From contig NZ_GL892004.1 of NCBI RefSeq assembly GCF_000213575.1, positions 434,001-498,000 on the forward strand: 64,000 nucleotides of DNA. The letters are read 5' to 3'. Below, in pieces: positions 61,779-64,000 of the stretch (the stretch's first letter is position 1; every line of letters starts with the position of its first letter). The notes beneath the pieces were generated by a model, which was not told the origin of the DNA, did no database searches, and was given only the letters and a program-made list of their open reading frames with translations. The translations under genes were made by a program, and so were the position numbers. The DNA is from Dysgonomonas mossii DSM 22836 (lineage in GTDB: Bacteria > Bacteroidota > Bacteroidia > Bacteroidales > Dysgonomonadaceae).

Positions 61779-62341
61779 TGAGCAATACAACAACTCTTAA
61801 GACTGAATATAAAGACCGTATTGTTGCTTCTTTGATGACAGAATTCGGTTATAAGTCAACAATGCAGGTGCCTGTGTTGAAGAAAATAGTTATCAACCAA
61901 GGTCTTGGTCTTGCAGTTGCAGATAAGAAAATTATCGAAACAGCAGTTAACGAAATCTCAACCATCACAGGTCAAAAAGCTGTTGCGACATACTCTAAAA
62001 AGGATATCTCTAACTTTAAGTTGCGTCGTAAGATGCCGATTGGCGTAATGGTAACATTGCGTAACGAAAAGATGTATGAATTCCTTGAAAGACTTGTACG
62101 TGTAGCACTTCCTCGTATTCGTGACTTTAAAGGTATCGAAAGTAAGCTTGACGGACGTGGAAACTATACACTAGGTATCGAAGAGCAGATTATCTTCCCT
62201 GAAATTAATATCGACAACATTAGCCGTATTTTGGGAATGAATATTACCTTTGTAACTTCTGCAAAAACAGATGAAGAAGGTTATGCTTTACTTAGAGAGT
62301 TCGGATTACCATTTAAAAACGCAAAAAAAGAATTGATATAA
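61778..62341 (+). CDS. rplE: Ribosomal protein L5
   Basis: 187 residues; [36 protein letters not shown] and [17 protein letters not shown] are diagnostic. It binds 5S rRNA and contacts P-site tRNA. Overlaps rplX by one base; rpsN follows after one base. Confidence 0.98.
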   Translation: MSNTTTLKTEYKDRIVASLMTEFGYKSTMQVPVLKKIVINQGLGLAVADKKIIETAVNEISTITGQKAVATYSKKDISNFKLRRKMPIGVMVTLRNEKMYEFLERLVRVALPRIRDFKGIESKLDGRGNYTLGIEEQIIFPEINIDNISRILGMNITFVTSAKTDEEGYALLREFGLPFKNAKKELI

Positions 62342-62342
62342 G

Positions 62343-62612
62343 ATGGCAAAAGAATCAATGAAAGCTCGCGAGGTAAAAAGAGCTAAACTGGTTGCTAAAT
62401 ATGCAGCTAAAAGAGCGCAGTTGAAAGCCGATGGCGATTACGAAGCGCTACAAGCTCTACCTAAGAATGCTTCACCTGTACGTCTGCACAATCGTTGCAG
62501 CCTTACAGGTCGTCCAAAAGGGTATATTCGCCAGTTTGGAATTTCCCGTATCCAATTTAGGGAAATGGCTTCTAAGGGGTTAATACCCGGAGTTAAAAAA
62601 GCAAGTTGGTAA
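62343..62612 (+). CDS. rpsN: Ribosomal protein S14, zinc-free form
   Basis: 89 residues. It ends in the usual [20 protein letters not shown] and has only one cysteine (NRCSLTG), so it is the zinc-free version. A 65-base gap with a GC-rich hairpin separates it from rpsH. Confidence 0.97.
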   Translation: MAKESMKAREVKRAKLVAKYAAKRAQLKADGDYEALQALPKNASPVRLHNRCSLTGRPKGYIRQFGISRIQFREMASKGLIPGVKKASW

Positions 62613-62642
62613 GAAATTATTTTAGTATAGAATTAAATATTG

Positions 62643-62656
62643 TCCCGGTTGCGGGA
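62643..62656 (+). promoter_or_regulatory. GC-rich hairpin between rpsN and rpsH
   Basis: TCCCG (62643-62647) and CGGGA (62652-62656) pair around GTTG in an AT-rich gap, 21 bases before the rpsH ATG. It may be a control site for this half of the cluster or an RNA processing signal. Confidence 0.5.
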
Positions 62657-62677
62657 TTAATTTAAATCAATTTAAAC

Positions 62678-63073
62678 ATGACAGATCCAATAGCAGATTA
62701 TTTGACGCGTGTTAGAAACGCTATCATGGCTGGACACAGAGTTGTGGAAATTCCAGCGTCAAATTTGAAGAAAGAGATTACAAAAATTCTCATGGAAAAG
62801 GGCTACATCCTTAACTATAAGTTTGTAGACGAGGGTCCTCAAGGTTCAATTAAGATTGCCTTGAAGTATGATCCGGTAAATAAAGTAAACGCGATTAAGA
62901 AATTAATCCGCGTATCGTCTCCAGGTCTACGTAAATACGTAGGGTATAAAGAAATGCCTCGTGTTCTTAACGGACTAGGTATAGCTGTAGTATCTACCTC
63001 TAAAGGAGTGATGACAGACAAGGAAGCTCGCGAACTGAAAGTTGGTGGCGAAGTAATGTGTTATGTTTATTAA
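62678..63073 (+). CDS. rpsH: Ribosomal protein S8
   Basis: 131 residues; [20 protein letters not shown] and [20 protein letters not shown] are diagnostic. It is a central 16S-binding protein and, in E. coli, the repressor of the spc operon at the L5 gene. The hairpin in front of this gene makes control near its own start plausible here. Confidence 0.97.
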   Translation: MTDPIADYLTRVRNAIMAGHRVVEIPASNLKKEITKILMEKGYILNYKFVDEGPQGSIKIALKYDPVNKVNAIKKLIRVSSPGLRKYVGYKEMPRVLNGLGIAVVSTSKGVMTDKEARELKVGGEVMCYVY

Positions 63074-63095
63074 TTAAGAGGGAGGATAGAAAGTT

Positions 63096-63650
63096 ATGTC
63101 AAGAATAGGAAAATTACCCGTAAATCTTCCGGCCGGAGTAACAGTTACTGTTGGCAAGGATAATGTAGTTACAGTAAAAGGGCCTAAAGGGGAACTATCG
63201 CAAGAAATTAATTCTGATCTCAAAGTCTCTGTTGAAGACGGATTGTTGTCTGTGACACGTCCTTCTGATGATAGAATTCATCGTGCGTTACATGGTCTTT
63301 ACAGATCATTGATTAACAACATGGTTATTGGCGTTTCTGAAGGATATCGCAAAGAGTTGGAATTAGTAGGGGTTGGTTACCGTGCATCAAATGCAGGTCA
63401 GCTTCTGGAATTATCTTTAGGATTTACACACAACATCCACATGATGTTGCCTCCTGAAGTGAAACTAGAAACTAAATCGGAGAGAAACAAAAACCCTCTA
63501 ATTATACTAGAATCTTGTGATAAACAGCTGATTGGCCAGATTTGTGCAAAAATCCGCTCATTCCGTAAACCGGAACCTTACAAAGGTAAAGGTATACGCT
63601 TTGTTGGTGAGATTATTCGTCGCAAGTCAGGTAAGGCCGCAGGTAAATAA
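63096..63650 (+). CDS. rplF: Ribosomal protein L6
   Basis: 184 residues; MSRIGKLPVNLPAGVTV and the C-terminal KPEPYKGKGIRFVGEIIRRK are diagnostic. It lies near the factor-binding site of the 50S subunit. Canonical order, 22 bases after rpsH. Confidence 0.98.
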   Translation: MSRIGKLPVNLPAGVTVTVGKDNVVTVKGPKGELSQEINSDLKVSVEDGLLSVTRPSDDRIHRALHGLYRSLINNMVIGVSEGYRKELELVGVGYRASNAGQLLELSLGFTHNIHMMLPPEVKLETKSERNKNPLIILESCDKQLIGQICAKIRSFRKPEPYKGKGIRFVGEIIRRKSGKAAGK

Positions 63651-63669
63651 TTCATAAACTGTAGTAATC

Positions 63670-64000
63670 ATGGTAACAAAGACAGAAAGAAGAAATAAAA
63701 TAAAGATGCGTGTACGTGGCAAGATCCGCGGAACAAGCGAACGTCCACGCCTGACTGTATTCAGAAGCAACAAGCAAATTTATGCGCAAGTTATCGACGA
63801 TTTGACAGGTAAAACTTTGGCGGCAGCATCTTCTCTGAAATTATCAGAGAAAGCTCCTAAAAAAGAAATAGCTGCTAAAGTTGGAGAACTTATCGCTAAG
63901 AGTGCTCAGGAAGCTGGTATTACAACTGTGGTATTCGACCGTAACGGTTACCTGTATCATGGTAGAATTAAAGAATTGGCAGATGCTGCCCGTAACGGTG
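63670..64000 (+). CDS. rplR: Ribosomal protein L18 (cut by the window end)
   Basis: The frame opens at ATG 63670 with [20 protein letters not shown] and continues through [20 protein letters not shown] and [20 protein letters not shown]. About 110 residues are present, so only the last few of a typical 114 or so are missing. L18 binds 5S rRNA. The order after rplF is canonical. Confidence 0.95.
   Translation, partial: MVTKTERRNKIKMRVRGKIRGTSERPRLTVFRSNKQIYAQVIDDLTGKTLAAASSLKLSEKAPKKEIAAKVGELIAKSAQEAGITTVVFDRNGYLYHGRIKELADAARNG

Noticed and set aside
1-64000. CRISPR arrays, insertion sequences, prophage or integrase genes
   Set aside because: No regularly spaced repeats, transposase, integrase or phage structural genes were seen on either strand.

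Overview
This is a low-GC chromosomal window that is almost certainly from a Bacteroidales bacterium. Many genes are preceded by the Bacteroidetes sigma-factor -7 box TAnnTTTG, and Shine-Dalgarno sequences are essentially absent. Gene neighbourhoods and families are typical of the group: DUF4254 next to a GT9 enzyme, DUF5063 next to a 3'-5' exonuclease, PorT-like outer-membrane barrels, a type IX secretion-like C-terminal domain, and a str-S10-spc ribosomal cluster with no tuf after fusA. A Dysgonomonas/Porphyromonas-type organism fits best, but the genus cannot be proved from this window. I see no prophage, insertion sequence, integrase or CRISPR array.

Layout. 0-5 kb: small lipoprotein, glnS, a frameshifted envelope gene and a TPR protein. 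5-10.6 kb: tRNA-Lys(UUU), guaA, a periplasmic thioredoxin with a 53-residue partner gene, and mutS. 10.7-17.5 kb: an envelope-sugar region with UDP-xylose synthase, an outer-membrane barrel and a GT2 enzyme on +, facing a minus-strand run of yifB/comM, DUF4254, GT9 and GT4. 17.5-25.4 kb: TlpA-like lipoprotein, S9 peptidase, GNAT, a queD-queE-rnz operon, a free-standing sorting-domain-like protein, and marC with a ComEA-like protein. 25.6-31.7 kb: nadE, a second barrel, purC, an orphan zeta-type kinase, menaquinone methyltransferase and an HD hydrolase. 31.8-40.5 kb: zinc-ribbon membrane protein, DUF1080 lipoprotein, NMO/FabK-like flavoprotein, MltF-like transglycosylase, folP, metallo-hydrolase, PhnA, DUF5063 and exonuclease. 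40.5-50.5 kb: cbpA-cbpM-class A beta-lactamase, GH32 fructanase downstream of the c-di-AMP cyclase, an acyltransferase pair, an atypical response regulator with a diiron hemerythrin-like protein, and a flippase. 50.7-64 kb: FadL-type barrel, then rpsL-rpsG-fusA and rpsJ through rplR, which runs off the end.

The window is mostly housekeeping and envelope genes. The most interesting signals are: (1) a 20-bp repeated element laid over -7 boxes in front of a TPR gene, queD and folP, with a fourth copy at 34.0 kb; (2) a LuxR-type regulator that has lost its phosphoacceptor Asp, paired with a protein whose His/Glu spacing closely matches RIC/YtfE diiron proteins; (3) several strong untranslated hairpins (31785-31813, 53051-53091, 62643-62656) in leaders or intercistronic gaps; (4) a class A beta-lactamase whose first ATG overlaps the cbpM stop; (5) an overlooked 53-residue cysteine-rich ORF upstream of a thioredoxin. 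None of these was checked against databases.
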